Of a DNA stretch of 64,000 nucleotides, positions 26,994 to 36,396 are shown one piece after another. The stretch covers positions 186,001-250,000 of the forward strand of contig NZ_FPIY01000001.1 of NCBI RefSeq assembly GCF_900119145.1, read 5' to 3'. Source of the stretch: Cellulophaga fucicola. Its GTDB lineage: Bacteria > Bacteroidota > Bacteroidia > Flavobacteriales > Flavobacteriaceae. Made by a program: the position numbers and the translations under genes. Under the pieces are notes generated by a model. It was not told the DNA's origin. It did not search any database and saw only the letters and a list, made by a program, of their open reading frames with translations. Position 1 is the first letter of the stretch, and every line of letters begins with the position of its first letter.

Positions 26994-28172
26994 TTATACT
27001 TTACTGCACAACAATACAATTTTATTATTGTTACAATCTGTAGTAAAAAACAGGTAGTTTGTACCACCATCTTTAATTTTAAACTTTTTACGAATGTTTA
27101 CAACGCTTTCAGGGAAATTACGGGTTGTAATATTAGCTTTTGTAAGTTGCAAGCGTTGTATCTCTTTTTTATTATAAGGTATTTGTTTTTCTATTGTAAA
27201 ACGTCTTCCTGCAAAAGCTACTAAGTTTGTAGAAGTGTATAAATGTGCATGCTCGTGCAGTTTATTTATATTGTAATAAGCAGCAACAGATTTAAATGCT
27301 CCAGATTTTAAAATAGCCGAATTGGGTTCGTACAAATAACGTTGAGGTTCATTGTAATTTAAAGCAACCTCCCTTTCATCTGTATAATTAAAAGAAAAAA
27401 GAGCATCTTCAGTTTTAGTTATATTGATGGTTTTTATATTGATATCTGAGGTGTAATCCTTTTTTAATACCCATAATAATTCTTTTACCTCATTGTTTAC
27501 TGCTACAACGTGTATTTCTTTTACATTTTGTAACGATTTTATACCAACTGAAAAATCTAACAGCGGTGATGTTTTTATAAGAATGTTATCAGCTTTGCTA
27601 AAAATTAAATCTAAATGTTCTGGTACGTTAGGCAAACAATCTTCTAAAAAAAAGACTTTTCCTTTGGCGTCATTTCGTCTAGAGGGATCAATGTATATCC
27701 AATCAAAAAAGAGGTCGGTGTTTTGTAGAAACTCTAAACCATTTTCTGCATAGGTTTTAATATTGTTTGCACCTAACGTTTTAAAGTTGTGTGTTGCTAT
27801 TTTAGATACGTTCTTAGAGATTTCGCAATGGTAAACAGTAGTTAATTTTTTAGCGAAGAAAAAGCAATCTACACCTAAGCCTCCGGTAAGGTCTATAAGT
27901 GTTTTGTTATTTACAATAGATGCTTTGTATGCTGCTGTTTTTTCTGATGACGTTTGCTCTATATTTAGTTTGTTAGGGTAATAAATAGAGGGTGTGTTGT
28001 ACCAAGTAGGTAACTTGTCTTTGCACTTGTTTTTGGCTTCAATTTGCTCTGCTAGTTCTTTATTGTCTACAGCGTTAAATGTATTTTTTTTTAACAATAC
28101 AGACATAATATCTGTAGCTAGATTTTCAGTTATAAAATCTTGTATGTTGGTATGTAAAATAGCAGTATTCAA
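26994..28172 (-). CDS. THUMP-like domain class I SAM methyltransferase
   Basis: A 392-residue methyltransferase of the group with a C-terminal THUMP-like domain. An N-terminal helical region contains PSIYYPNKLNIEQTSSEKTA (~63-82). The SAM motif is DLTGGLGVDCFFFAKK (~93-108), motif II includes YHCEISKNVSKIA, and IDPSRRN (~159-165) is the motif IV equivalent. The C-terminal domain (~300-392) has VAFAGRRFTIE and NFPESVVNIRKKFKI. The target (tRNA or rRNA) is unknown. It is the last gene of the tsaD operon, 7 bases after the AI-2E-family gene. Confidence 0.85.
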   Translation of the reverse strand: MNTAILHTNIQDFITENLATDIMSVLLKKNTFNAVDNKELAEQIEAKNKCKDKLPTWYNTPSIYYPNKLNIEQTSSEKTAAYKASIVNNKTLIDLTGGLGVDCFFFAKKLTTVYHCEISKNVSKIATHNFKTLGANNIKTYAENGLEFLQNTDLFFDWIYIDPSRRNDAKGKVFFLEDCLPNVPEHLDLIFSKADNILIKTSPLLDFSVGIKSLQNVKEIHVVAVNNEVKELLWVLKKDYTSDINIKTINITKTEDALFSFNYTDEREVALNYNEPQRYLYEPNSAILKSGAFKSVAAYYNINKLHEHAHLYTSTNLVAFAGRRFTIEKQIPYNKKEIQRLQLTKANITTRNFPESVVNIRKKFKIKDGGTNYLFFTTDCNNNKIVLLCSKV

Positions 28173-28179
28173 ACTAAAA

Positions 28180-29268
28180 TTATAAATTTTTGGTCATAGA
28201 TTTTACAATCTTATTCTCTGCAAAAAACTCTTTTAAAATTACTTTAATAGCAGTGTAACCAGGTACAGCTATTATCATACCTGTAATACCAAAAAGTAAG
28301 CCGCCAATAATAATAACTAAGAAGATTTCTAACGGATGAGATTTTACACTATTTGAAAATATAACAGGTTGCGAAAAGAAATTGTCTACCAATTGACCTA
28401 TAGCAAAACCGATCATAACATAACCTGTTTTTGGTAGTATTACATCGCTAAAACTTTCTCCTAAATTGCTAGACATTGTAAGCGCCATCATTAATACACC
28501 ACCAATAATTGGCCCTACGTAAGGTATAAGGTTTAATAGAGCGCATAAAAAGGCAATTACAATAGCGTTTTCTATACCAATAACAAGTAAAACTATTGTA
28601 TAAATAACAAATAAGATTAAGATCTGAAAAACCAAACCAACAAAATATCTAGATAGCAAGTTGCTAATGGTGTCCATAGATTTTTTAAATCTATTTTCTT
28701 TGGCTTGTGGAGTTAACATTAAAAGACCATCACTAAATAGTTTGCGATCTTTTAAAAAGAAAAAAGTAATAAATAATACAGAAAACAGCCCAATACTTAA
28801 GCTGCCAAGTACGCCAACGAGTGAGTTTAAAAAATCTGGAATAAATGCAAAATCTAATTTACTAAAAAAGTTAGAAGACTTTACGTTTTCTTCTATATCG
28901 TGTGTGCTAACACCAAAGTAATTTACAACTTCTGTGTATAAGTCCTCTGCGTTTCCTTGTAGTTGGTCTATATCTAAAAGTGATAAGTTTTGACCTTGTT
29001 GTATAATAAGCGGAATAAATAAAGCAATAATGCCGCCTATAATGCTAATTAGTAATAGCATTGTAATAATAACAGCTAGTGTGTTATTAAATTTTAATTT
29101 GTCTCGTAAAAAAATAACAATGGGTCTGCCAATTAAAGAGGCAACCGCTGCAATAGAGATGTACGCTAAAACCGAGCTAATTTTATAGAGAAAAAAGCAT
29201 AATAAAAGAACGCCAACTATAATGCCTAGTGCGCGTAAAATACCATCTGCTATTGTTTTTGATTTCAT
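28180..29268 (-). CDS. AI-2E/PerM family membrane transporter
   Basis: A 362-residue polytopic inner-membrane protein of the AI-2E transporter (PerM/TqsA) family. Hydrophobic segments lie at ~10-30, 33-50, 62-85, 150-172, 208-230, 233-265, 270-290 and 305-340. Family landmarks are RPIVIFLRDK near 47-56 and the loop with NLIPYVGPIIGG (~246-257). Members export AI-2 or act as Na+/H+ antiporters, and the substrate here is unknown. It lies between DUF4159 (3 bases) and the methyltransferase gene (7 bases) in one operon. Confidence 0.87.
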   Translation of the reverse strand: MKSKTIADGILRALGIIVGVLLLCFFLYKISSVLAYISIAAVASLIGRPIVIFLRDKLKFNNTLAVIITMLLLISIIGGIIALFIPLIIQQGQNLSLLDIDQLQGNAEDLYTEVVNYFGVSTHDIEENVKSSNFFSKLDFAFIPDFLNSLVGVLGSLSIGLFSVLFITFFFLKDRKLFSDGLLMLTPQAKENRFKKSMDTISNLLSRYFVGLVFQILILFVIYTIVLLVIGIENAIVIAFLCALLNLIPYVGPIIGGVLMMALTMSSNLGESFSDVILPKTGYVMIGFAIGQLVDNFFSQPVIFSNSVKSHPLEIFLVIIIGGLLFGITGMIIAVPGYTAIKVILKEFFAENKIVKSMTKNL

Positions 29269-29271
29269 TAT

Positions 29272-29922
29272 TTAGTTGTTAAAAACATATTTAATAATAT
29301 TGGCTCCCATTTGTAAAGCTTTTAATCTTACTTCTGTAGAGTCGTTATGTACTTCTTGGTCTTCCCAACCATCGCCAAGATCGCTCTCAAAAGTAAATAA
29401 CAATATAAGTCTATTATTGTGAGTTATGCCAAAAGCTTGTGGTCTTTTTCCGTTGTGCTCGTGTATTTTTGGTAAACCATCTGTAAATTTATATTTCTGG
29501 TTAAATATAGGATGATTTGCACCTAATTCTTCAAGCTTATTATTAGGGAATAATTTAGCTAGTTCTTTTCTAATATAAGGCTCCATACCATAATTATCAT
29601 CAATGTGTAAAAAACCACCAGATAATAAATACGTTTTTAGGTTTGTTGCTTCTTCATCAGAAAAAACAACATTGCCGTGTCCTGTCATATGTAAAAATGG
29701 GTACTGAAAAATACCAACACTGTTAACTTCTACAGTTGCAGGTTTTGCCTTTATTTTTGTTCCTATTTCTGTATTACAAAATTGAATTAAATTAGGTAAT
29801 GCAGTAGGGTTAGAGTACCAATCTCCGCCACCATTGTATTTTAAAATAGCAATTTCTTGTGCTTGTAAGCCTGTTGTAATAGCAAATGAAAGTAGCAAGC
29901 AAAAAAGAGCAATTTTTTTCAT
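29272..29922 (-). CDS. DUF4159 domain exported protein
   Basis: A 216-residue protein with an N-terminal signal peptide (cut near LQAQ, residue 21). I recognise DUF4159 by the opening IAILKYNGGGDWYSNP (~24-39), the FLHMTGHGNV segment (~75-84), GGFLHIDDNYG (~101-111) and a C-terminal DLGDGWEDQEVHND. The fold is glutamine-amidotransferase-like and related proteins are fused to von Willebrand domains. Biochemical function unknown. Periplasmic by prediction, and co-transcribed with tRNA/rRNA modification genes. Confidence 0.82.
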   Translation of the reverse strand: MKKIALFCLLLSFAITTGLQAQEIAILKYNGGGDWYSNPTALPNLIQFCNTEIGTKIKAKPATVEVNSVGIFQYPFLHMTGHGNVVFSDEEATNLKTYLLSGGFLHIDDNYGMEPYIRKELAKLFPNNKLEELGANHPIFNQKYKFTDGLPKIHEHNGKRPQAFGITHNNRLILLFTFESDLGDGWEDQEVHNDSTEVRLKALQMGANIIKYVFNN

Positions 29923-29957
29923 AAAATAATAGTGTTGTAATTATGGTTTTAAAAAGA

Positions 29958-30665
29958 CTATCCGTTATTTATCATAGCAACAGTAGCACAGGCTACTATT
30001 GCAGCAGTTTCTGTACGTAATCTATTTTTACCTAAAGATACAGGAACAAAACCATTTTCGTAAGCTTGCTTTATTTCAGACGGAGAAAAATCACCTTCTG
30101 GTCCAATTAAAACGGTAACATCTTTGTCTGCTGCAACTCTTCTTTTTAGTTCTTCTTTTTCCTCATCTTCACAATGTGCAATAAACAATAAATCTTTATG
30201 TTCTTTTTTTACAAATTCTGAATAAGCAATAGGAGCATTTAATTTAGGAAGGTATGTTTGCAGAGACTGTTTCATAGCAGATTGCAATACTTTTTCCATA
30301 CGTTCTAATTTAATAATTTTTCGTTCAGAATGCTCACAAATTATAGGGGTAATCTCGTTTACACCTATTTCCGTAGCCTTCTCTAAAAACCACTCAAACC
30401 TATCATTCATTTTAGTTGGTGCAACAGCTATGTGCATCCAATGCATTGGTCTGTGTTTTTTTTCTTTAGAAGTAATCTGAACTTTACATTTTTTCATATC
30501 AGCAACCATAATCTTAGCAGTAAATAAATAGCCATTACCATTGGTTATGTACAATTCATCTCCTTCAGTTTTACGTAACACCTTAACAATATGTTTGCTT
30601 TCTTCTGGTGGGAAAACAAATTGAGAAATACTATTGTCTAATGTCTCGCTATAAAATAATTGCAT
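29958..30665 (-). CDS. rsmE: 16S rRNA (uracil(1498)-N(3))-methyltransferase
   Basis: A SPOUT-class methyltransferase of 235 residues. The N-terminal PUA-like domain carries HIVKVLRKTEGD (~25-36). The catalytic SPOUT domain shows WFLEKATEIGV (~91-101), ITPIICEHSER and the knot region with VLIGPEGDFSPSEI (~180-193) and SLGKNRLRTETAAI (~205-218). All are diagnostic of RsmE. Second gene of the operon, 31 bases after tsaD. Confidence 0.95.
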   Translation of the reverse strand: MQLFYSETLDNSISQFVFPPEESKHIVKVLRKTEGDELYITNGNGYLFTAKIMVADMKKCKVQITSKEKKHRPMHWMHIAVAPTKMNDRFEWFLEKATEIGVNEITPIICEHSERKIIKLERMEKVLQSAMKQSLQTYLPKLNAPIAYSEFVKKEHKDLLFIAHCEDEEKEELKRRVAADKDVTVLIGPEGDFSPSEIKQAYENGFVPVSLGKNRLRTETAAIVACATVAMINNG

Positions 30666-30696
30666 AAATTTATAATTAGGTTACTGTTTGTTTTGT

Positions 30697-31725
30697 TTAC
30701 TCGTTAATTACGTAACGTGCTTTTGCTGTTATTTCTTGTGTAGCAAATAATTCTTCTTTGTATTTTAAATAGCCAACAATACCAATCATAGCAGCATTGT
30801 CTGTGCAAAATTCAAAAGGCGGAATAAAAGTTTTCCAGCCGTGTTTTTGTTCTGCTTCTTGTAAAACTTTTCTAATTCCCGAATTAGCAGACACTCCGCC
30901 ACCTATGGCTATTTGGTTTACTCCAGTTTGTGCTACAGCCTTTTTTAATTTATCTAATAAAACTCTAATAATTGTGTACTGTATAGATGCACAAATATCA
31001 TTTAAGTTTTCGGTAATAAAATTAGGGTTTTTCTGTGTTTCTCTCTGTATAAAATAGAGTACACTTGTTTTAAACCCGCTAAAGCTAAAGTTTAGTTCGC
31101 CTACTTTAGACTTAGGAAAAGGAAAAGCTTTTGGGTTGCCTAATTGTGCATATTTGTCTATTAATGGTCCACCTGGATAAGGTAAACCTAGTATTTTTGC
31201 ACTTTTGTCAAAGGCTTCACCAACAGCATCATCTAAAGTCTGACCTAGAATTTCCATATCAAAATAACTTTTTACCAACACAATTTGCGTGTGTCCGCCA
31301 CTAATAGTCATTCCAATAAATGGAAATGTAGGTTTTTTACCAGATTCATTATCAATAAAATGAGCTAAAATATGAGCCTGCATATGGTTAACCTCTATTA
31401 AGGGTATGTTTAACCCCAGTGCTAAAGATTTAGCAAAAGAGGTACCAACAAGCAAAGAGCCCATTAAACCAGGTCCTCTTGTAAAAGCTATTGCAGATAA
31501 GTCTTTTTTGTTGATATTTGCCTTAGCTAATGCTTGGTGCACCACCGGCACTATATTTTGTTGGTGTGCTCTAGAGGCTAGCTCGGGAACAACACCTCCG
31601 TATTCTTCATGAATCTTTTGCGTAGCAACAACATTGCTAAGCATTTTAGTGTTGTGTAAAACGGCCGCAGACGTGTCGTCACAAGAAGATTCTATTGCAA
31701 GTATGTAGATATTGTTTTTTTCCAC
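30697..31725 (-). CDS. tsaD: tRNA N6-adenosine threonylcarbamoyltransferase
   Basis: TsaD (Kae1/YgjD) transfers the threonylcarbamoyl group to A37 of ANN-decoding tRNAs with TsaB and TsaE. ASKHA motifs are ILAIESSCDDTSAAV (~7-21), the metal histidines in MQAHILAHF (~111-119), and ISGGHTQIVLV and IGGGVSANSGIR (~270-281). The GTG at 31725 is chosen (342 residues). The longer frame from a TTG at 31779 would need an mRNA starting upstream of the promoter boxes at 31753-31780. It heads the operon rsmE, DUF4159, AI-2E family, methyltransferase. Confidence 0.95.
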   Translation of the reverse strand: MEKNNIYILAIESSCDDTSAAVLHNTKMLSNVVATQKIHEEYGGVVPELASRAHQQNIVPVVHQALAKANINKKDLSAIAFTRGPGLMGSLLVGTSFAKSLALGLNIPLIEVNHMQAHILAHFIDNESGKKPTFPFIGMTISGGHTQIVLVKSYFDMEILGQTLDDAVGEAFDKSAKILGLPYPGGPLIDKYAQLGNPKAFPFPKSKVGELNFSFSGFKTSVLYFIQRETQKNPNFITENLNDICASIQYTIIRVLLDKLKKAVAQTGVNQIAIGGGVSANSGIRKVLQEAEQKHGWKTFIPPFEFCTDNAAMIGIVGYLKYKEELFATQEITAKARYVINE

Positions 31726-31726
31726 G

Positions 31727-31734
31727 TATTTTTG
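31727..31734 (+). promoter_or_regulatory. Candidate -7 promoter box of tamB
   Basis: TATTTTTG, an exact TAnnTTTG match on the plus strand just beyond the tsaD start. It predicts a transcript from near 31738. A TTG lies only 12 bases upstream, too close for a good -33 box. Confidence 0.4.
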
Positions 31735-31752
31735 GAATAAATATTGAAGTAA

Positions 31753-31780
31753 CAAAGGTAAAACATAAAGGGCTATCAAA
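31753..31780 (-). promoter_or_regulatory. Promoter of the tsaD operon
   Basis: On the minus strand TTTG (31780-31777), 16 bases, then TACCTTTG (31760-31753). Both elements are present and the spacer is one base short of the usual range. The predicted start near 31749 gives a 24-base leader to the GTG of tsaD. Confidence 0.6.
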
Positions 31781-34700
31781 AAACTATTTAAAATACTACT
31801 AAGAATATTGCTGTTTATAATACTGCTTTGTCTTATTACGACCCTTATTTTTTCCTTGTCTTCTGTACAGACAAGCCTAGCTAATTACGCTACAAAAACC
31901 ATAAACAAAGATTATGGTACCAATTTAAAAATTGACAAGCTTAAGGTTAACTTTATTACTTGGAACACTTCTGCAAAAGGTATCTACGCAGAGGACGAGA
32001 AAAAAGACACTCTTTTTTATATAGGTGATCTTACCACATCTATCTTAGATATAAAGAATTTAGTAAAGGGTCAGTTAGAGTTTGGAGATATAGATATAGA
32101 TGATCTACATTTAAAATTAAAAAGATATAAAGGGGAACCATCAACTAATTTAGAAGTTTTTATAGACAAGTTAGATGATAAAAAACCACGTGCTGTAGGA
32201 AGTAAACCTTTTAAATTAGGATCTTCTAATGTAAGAATAGAAAATAGTAGGTTTCAGTTAATTGATGATAATTTAGAAAGACCACAGCAGTTAGATTTTA
32301 AAAATTTAAATATTGGAGCAACAGATTTTCTAATATTAGGGCCAGATGTATCTGCGCAAATAAACACACTTACATTTACAAGTAGAAGAGGACCTAAGGT
32401 AGAAAACTTAACCACAGCATTTAAGTATTCTAGAACCCAAATGAGGTTTGATGCTTTAGAGATAAAAACAAAAGAGTCTAATTTAAAAGGAAACTTAGTT
32501 TTTAATTACGATCGAAAAGATTTTGCAGATTTTATTAATAAAGTACAGATAGATGCAAACTTTACAGACTCAGAAGTTGCTTTAGACGATATTAATATGC
32601 TCTATAATGAGTTTGGTAGCGGTAAAAAAGTAACCTTGTCTACAAGAGTAAGTGGTGTTTTAAACGATTTAAAAACAGATCGTTTAATGCTTTTTTCAGA
32701 TAACACAGGTGTTCGTGGAGATTTTAACTTTAAAAACCTATTTACACTAAGTAAGCCTTATGTTATAGATGCAAATATGAAAAGTGTAACAACTAGTTAT
32801 TATGAGTTACGCTCTTTACTGCCTAATATATTAGGTAGTGTTTTGCCTTCTTCTTTTGCAAAGTTTGGACAATTTACGGTTAGGGGAACTACATCTGTTA
32901 CAGAGACTGTGGTAAATGCTAAAGTAAACATAAATACTGCTATTGGTAGTAGTTATGCAGATGTGGAGCTTACGAATATTAATAACATAGACAATGCAAA
33001 TTACCACGGATTTGTTTCTTTAATAGATTTTGACCTAGCTAGCTTTCTAGACTCTAAAAGCTTTGGGAAAGCAACTGTAGATATTAATGTAGATGGTAAA
33101 GGGTTTGTTGCTAAAACAATGAACACAGAGATTACAGGAGAGGTGTATAGTATACAGTTTAACAAGTACACGTATAGAAACATAAAAGTAGTTTCTGGTA
33201 TTTTAAAAGAACAGTTTTTTGATGGTGCTTTAATTAGTAACGATGAAAACCTAAAATTAAACTTTAAAGGTCTAGCCGATTTTTCTTCAGAAAAAAATAC
33301 GTTCGATTTTATTGCATCTGTAGATCACGCAAATTTTAAAGCATTAAATTTTATAAACGATAGTGTGTCTGTTTTTAAGGGTAATATTAATATGGATATT
33401 ACTGGTAATACACTAGATAATATTGTTGGTGCTATTAAGTTTACAGAAACTAGCTATCAGAATAAAAACGATACGTATTATTTTGAAGACTTTAAAGTAA
33501 CATCAGATTTTGAAAATGATTCTCTTCGTAAAATAGCAATTAACTCACCAGATATTATTACCGGTTATTTAGAGGGTAATTTTAGAGTAAACGAGCTTGG
33601 TAAATTAATGCAGAATTCTGTTGGTAGTATTTATACCAATTATAAGCCACATAGAATATCAGAGGGGCAAAACGTAGATTTTAAATTTAATGTTTATAAT
33701 AAAATTGTAGATGTGTTTTTTCCTGAGGTTAAATTTGGGCCAAATACATTTATTAGAGGAAGTGTTGTTGCAGACGAAGGAGATTTTAAACTAACATTTA
33801 AATCACCAGGTATAGAGGCTTATGGTAATAAGTTAGATAAGATAGATGTTAAGATTGATAATAAAAATCCGCTTTTTAACACCTTTATTTCTGTAGACGA
33901 TGCCACTACTAGTTTTTACGATGTTAAAAACTTTAAGTTGATAAATACCAAGTTAAAGGATACACTGTTCTTTAGAACGGAATTTGCTGGTGGCCGTGGG
34001 TATGATGATAATTACTTCTTAAATTTTTACCACACATTTAATAAAGAAAATAGATCTGTAATTGGACTTAAAAGGTCTACTGTTCTATTAAAAGGAAACG
34101 AGTGGGTAATTAATAAAAATAGGGATAAAAATAATAAGGTTGTTATTAATACAACTTTAGATAGTATAGATATTAAAGAAATTGTATTTAACAATGCCCA
34201 AGACGAAAAAATTAAACTTAGCGGTAAAGTTATAGATTCTACCTACAAAGATTTACTGTTAGAGTTTAGCGATGTTTCATTATATAAAGTAACACCTGCA
34301 CTAAAAAATTTAGAATTAGACGGTGAGGTAAACGGATCTTTAAATATTTATCAAGAAGATGGTAAGTATATGCCATCTAGTAATTTAACAATGACAGATT
34401 TTACTGTTAATAAAATTAGATTAGGTAATCTAGGTATAGAGGTTGTTGGTAATGATGATTTAACTGTTTTTGATGTAGAGACGCATTTACGTAACAAAGG
34501 AGAAGACCGCTTAATTGTAACGGGCGTTATTAATAATAACGACAATACACCAACGGCAGATTTAAACGTAGACTTTAAAGATTTCTTGTTAGAACCTTTT
34601 GCAGCTTTAGGAGAAGGGATTATTACTAATATTAGGGGCTCTATAAATGGAGAGGCTAAAATAACAGAAAGTCTTTCTAATCCAGAGATTACTGGTAAGT

Positions 34701-36190
34701 TGTTTTTAAACAATGCAGGCATAGGAGTAGATTATTTAAATGTTGATTATAGTTTTGCAGATAACTCTGTGGTTAACCTGTTTAAGCAAACTTTTGATTT
34801 TGAAGATATACAACTTACAGACATAGCTATGAATACCACGGCAACGCTAGATGGTACAATTAGTCATAAAGAATTTGCTGAGTGGGATTTAGATTTAAAT
34901 GTAAACACAAACAACAATCGTTTTTTAATTCTTAATACAGAATATAGTGAAGAAAGTCTATATTACGGAACAGGCTATTTAAATGGTACCGGAAAAATAT
35001 ATGGTTCAACAAAAGCACTTAATATAGATGTTATAGGAGAAACAGCTAAAGGAACTTCTTTAAAAATACCTTTAAGCGATGTTGCTACTGTGGGCGATTA
35101 TAACTTTATAAACTTTGTAACAAAAGAGACAGAGGAAGAAAAAGGACGTACATTAAAAAACTATGAAGGTTTAGAGTTAATGTTCGATTTAGATGTAACT
35201 CCGGAGGCAGAAGTAGAGATTGTAATAGACCCTAGCACTAAAAGTTCTTTAAAAGGAACCGGTGGTGGTACTATTTTAATGGAGATTAATACCAATGGTA
35301 AATTTAATATGTATGGAGAATTTGCTACAGCTACTGGAGAATACAATTATAAGTACGGAGGTATTATAAATCGTAAGTTTACCGTAGAACCAGGAGGTTC
35401 TATTATTTGGGATGGTTCACCTTTAAATGCAGAGGTTAATATGAAAGCCAAATATTCTTTAGAGGCAAATCCAGCTCCGTTGTTAGATAACTCAGACTAC
35501 AGAAACCGTATACCTGTAGATGTTGTGGTAAGCTTAGAAGGACCATTAGAGAAAACAGAGATAGATTTTAATATAGAATTTCCGGGTACTAGTTCTATTG
35601 TAAAGTCCGAATTAGAGTATAGGCTGCTAGATCATAACTTTGAGCAAAACAATGCATTCTATTTGTTAGCACAGGGGACTTTTGTAAATGAAGAAAGTGG
35701 TTTAAATGCAACTGCTTTAAGTGGTAATTTAGCACAAACAGCATCTGGTTTACTTAATTCGGTTTTTAAAAATAATGGAGAAAACTTAGACTTGGGTATT
35801 GTGTACGAGCAAGGAAATCTTAACCCTAATGCAGTACAAACAGAAAATAGAGTAGGTGTAACTGTATCTACAAGACTTGGAGAAAGAATCTTGTTTAACG
35901 GTAAGTTTGGAGTTCCTGTTGGTGGTGTTGGTGAATCTGTTGTTGCAGGTGATATGGAAGTACAGGTTATCTTAAATGAAAAAGGAACATTAAGTGCTAA
36001 GGTATTTAATAGGGAAAACGAAATTCAACAATTTTTAGCAGAGCGTCAAGGATATACGCAAGGAGTTGGTTTAACGTATCAAGTAGATTTTGATACTTTT
36101 AAAGAGCTAATGCATAAAATTTTTCCTAAAAAAGCGCGTAAAGAAGAAGAGCTAAAAGTAAAGGAAAAGCAAAAAACAGCTCAAAATTAA
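31775..36190 (+). CDS. tamB: TamB-like translocation/assembly module protein (DUF490), start uncertain
   Basis: A very long (about 1,470 residues) AsmA/TamB-type protein: an N-terminal membrane anchor followed by a beta-groove rod expected to span the periplasm and move lipids or assist outer-membrane protein insertion. The C-terminal DUF490 region shows GTGGGTILMEINTNGKFNMYG-like repeats (~1150) and GNLAQTASGLLNSVF (~1320), ending in a charged lysine-rich tail. The only listed canonical start is a TTG at 31808, which removes the basic N-terminus. The frame is open from 31769, and an ATC at 31775 would give KKLFKILLRILLF, a normal anchor. No BamA/TamA partner nearby. Confidence 0.85.
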   Translation: MKKLFKILLRILLFIILLCLITTLIFSLSSVQTSLANYATKTINKDYGTNLKIDKLKVNFITWNTSAKGIYAEDEKKDTLFYIGDLTTSILDIKNLVKGQLEFGDIDIDDLHLKLKRYKGEPSTNLEVFIDKLDDKKPRAVGSKPFKLGSSNVRIENSRFQLIDDNLERPQQLDFKNLNIGATDFLILGPDVSAQINTLTFTSRRGPKVENLTTAFKYSRTQMRFDALEIKTKESNLKGNLVFNYDRKDFADFINKVQIDANFTDSEVALDDINMLYNEFGSGKKVTLSTRVSGVLNDLKTDRLMLFSDNTGVRGDFNFKNLFTLSKPYVIDANMKSVTTSYYELRSLLPNILGSVLPSSFAKFGQFTVRGTTSVTETVVNAKVNINTAIGSSYADVELTNINNIDNANYHGFVSLIDFDLASFLDSKSFGKATVDINVDGKGFVAKTMNTEITGEVYSIQFNKYTYRNIKVVSGILKEQFFDGALISNDENLKLNFKGLADFSSEKNTFDFIASVDHANFKALNFINDSVSVFKGNINMDITGNTLDNIVGAIKFTETSYQNKNDTYYFEDFKVTSDFENDSLRKIAINSPDIITGYLEGNFRVNELGKLMQNSVGSIYTNYKPHRISEGQNVDFKFNVYNKIVDVFFPEVKFGPNTFIRGSVVADEGDFKLTFKSPGIEAYGNKLDKIDVKIDNKNPLFNTFISVDDATTSFYDVKNFKLINTKLKDTLFFRTEFAGGRGYDDNYFLNFYHTFNKENRSVIGLKRSTVLLKGNEWVINKNRDKNNKVVINTTLDSIDIKEIVFNNAQDEKIKLSGKVIDSTYKDLLLEFSDVSLYKVTPALKNLELDGEVNGSLNIYQEDGKYMPSSNLTMTDFTVNKIRLGNLGIEVVGNDDLTVFDVETHLRNKGEDRLIVTGVINNNDNTPTADLNVDFKDFLLEPFAALGEGIITNIRGSINGEAKITESLSNPEITGKLFLNNAGIGVDYLNVDYSFADNSVVNLFKQTFDFEDIQLTDIAMNTTATLDGTISHKEFAEWDLDLNVNTNNNRFLILNTEYSEESLYYGTGYLNGTGKIYGSTKALNIDVIGETAKGTSLKIPLSDVATVGDYNFINFVTKETEEEKGRTLKNYEGLELMFDLDVTPEAEVEIVIDPSTKSSLKGTGGGTILMEINTNGKFNMYGEFATATGEYNYKYGGIINRKFTVEPGGSIIWDGSPLNAEVNMKAKYSLEANPAPLLDNSDYRNRIPVDVVVSLEGPLEKTEIDFNIEFPGTSSIVKSELEYRLLDHNFEQNNAFYLLAQGTFVNEESGLNATALSGNLAQTASGLLNSVFKNNGENLDLGIVYEQGNLNPNAVQTENRVGVTVSTRLGERILFNGKFGVPVGGVGESVVAGDMEVQVILNEKGTLSAKVFNRENEIQQFLAERQGYTQGVGLTYQVDFDTFKELMHKIFPKKARKEEELKVKEKQKTAQN

Positions 36191-36396
36191 AATTGGATAT
36201 AATTTAAGACTATCATCTAAAAAACACTTTTTTTTCATAATTCATCATTTTTCGACTTTAAAATCACACATTTTTAAGAGCTTTTGATAAAACTTATTAA
36301 CGAAAACGTTTGAAGTTTTAGTCGTGCCAAAATTTAGGGTTCATACCGTTAATTTATTAAAATAAGTTTCCTAGCTTTACTACAATAAATTAATAA

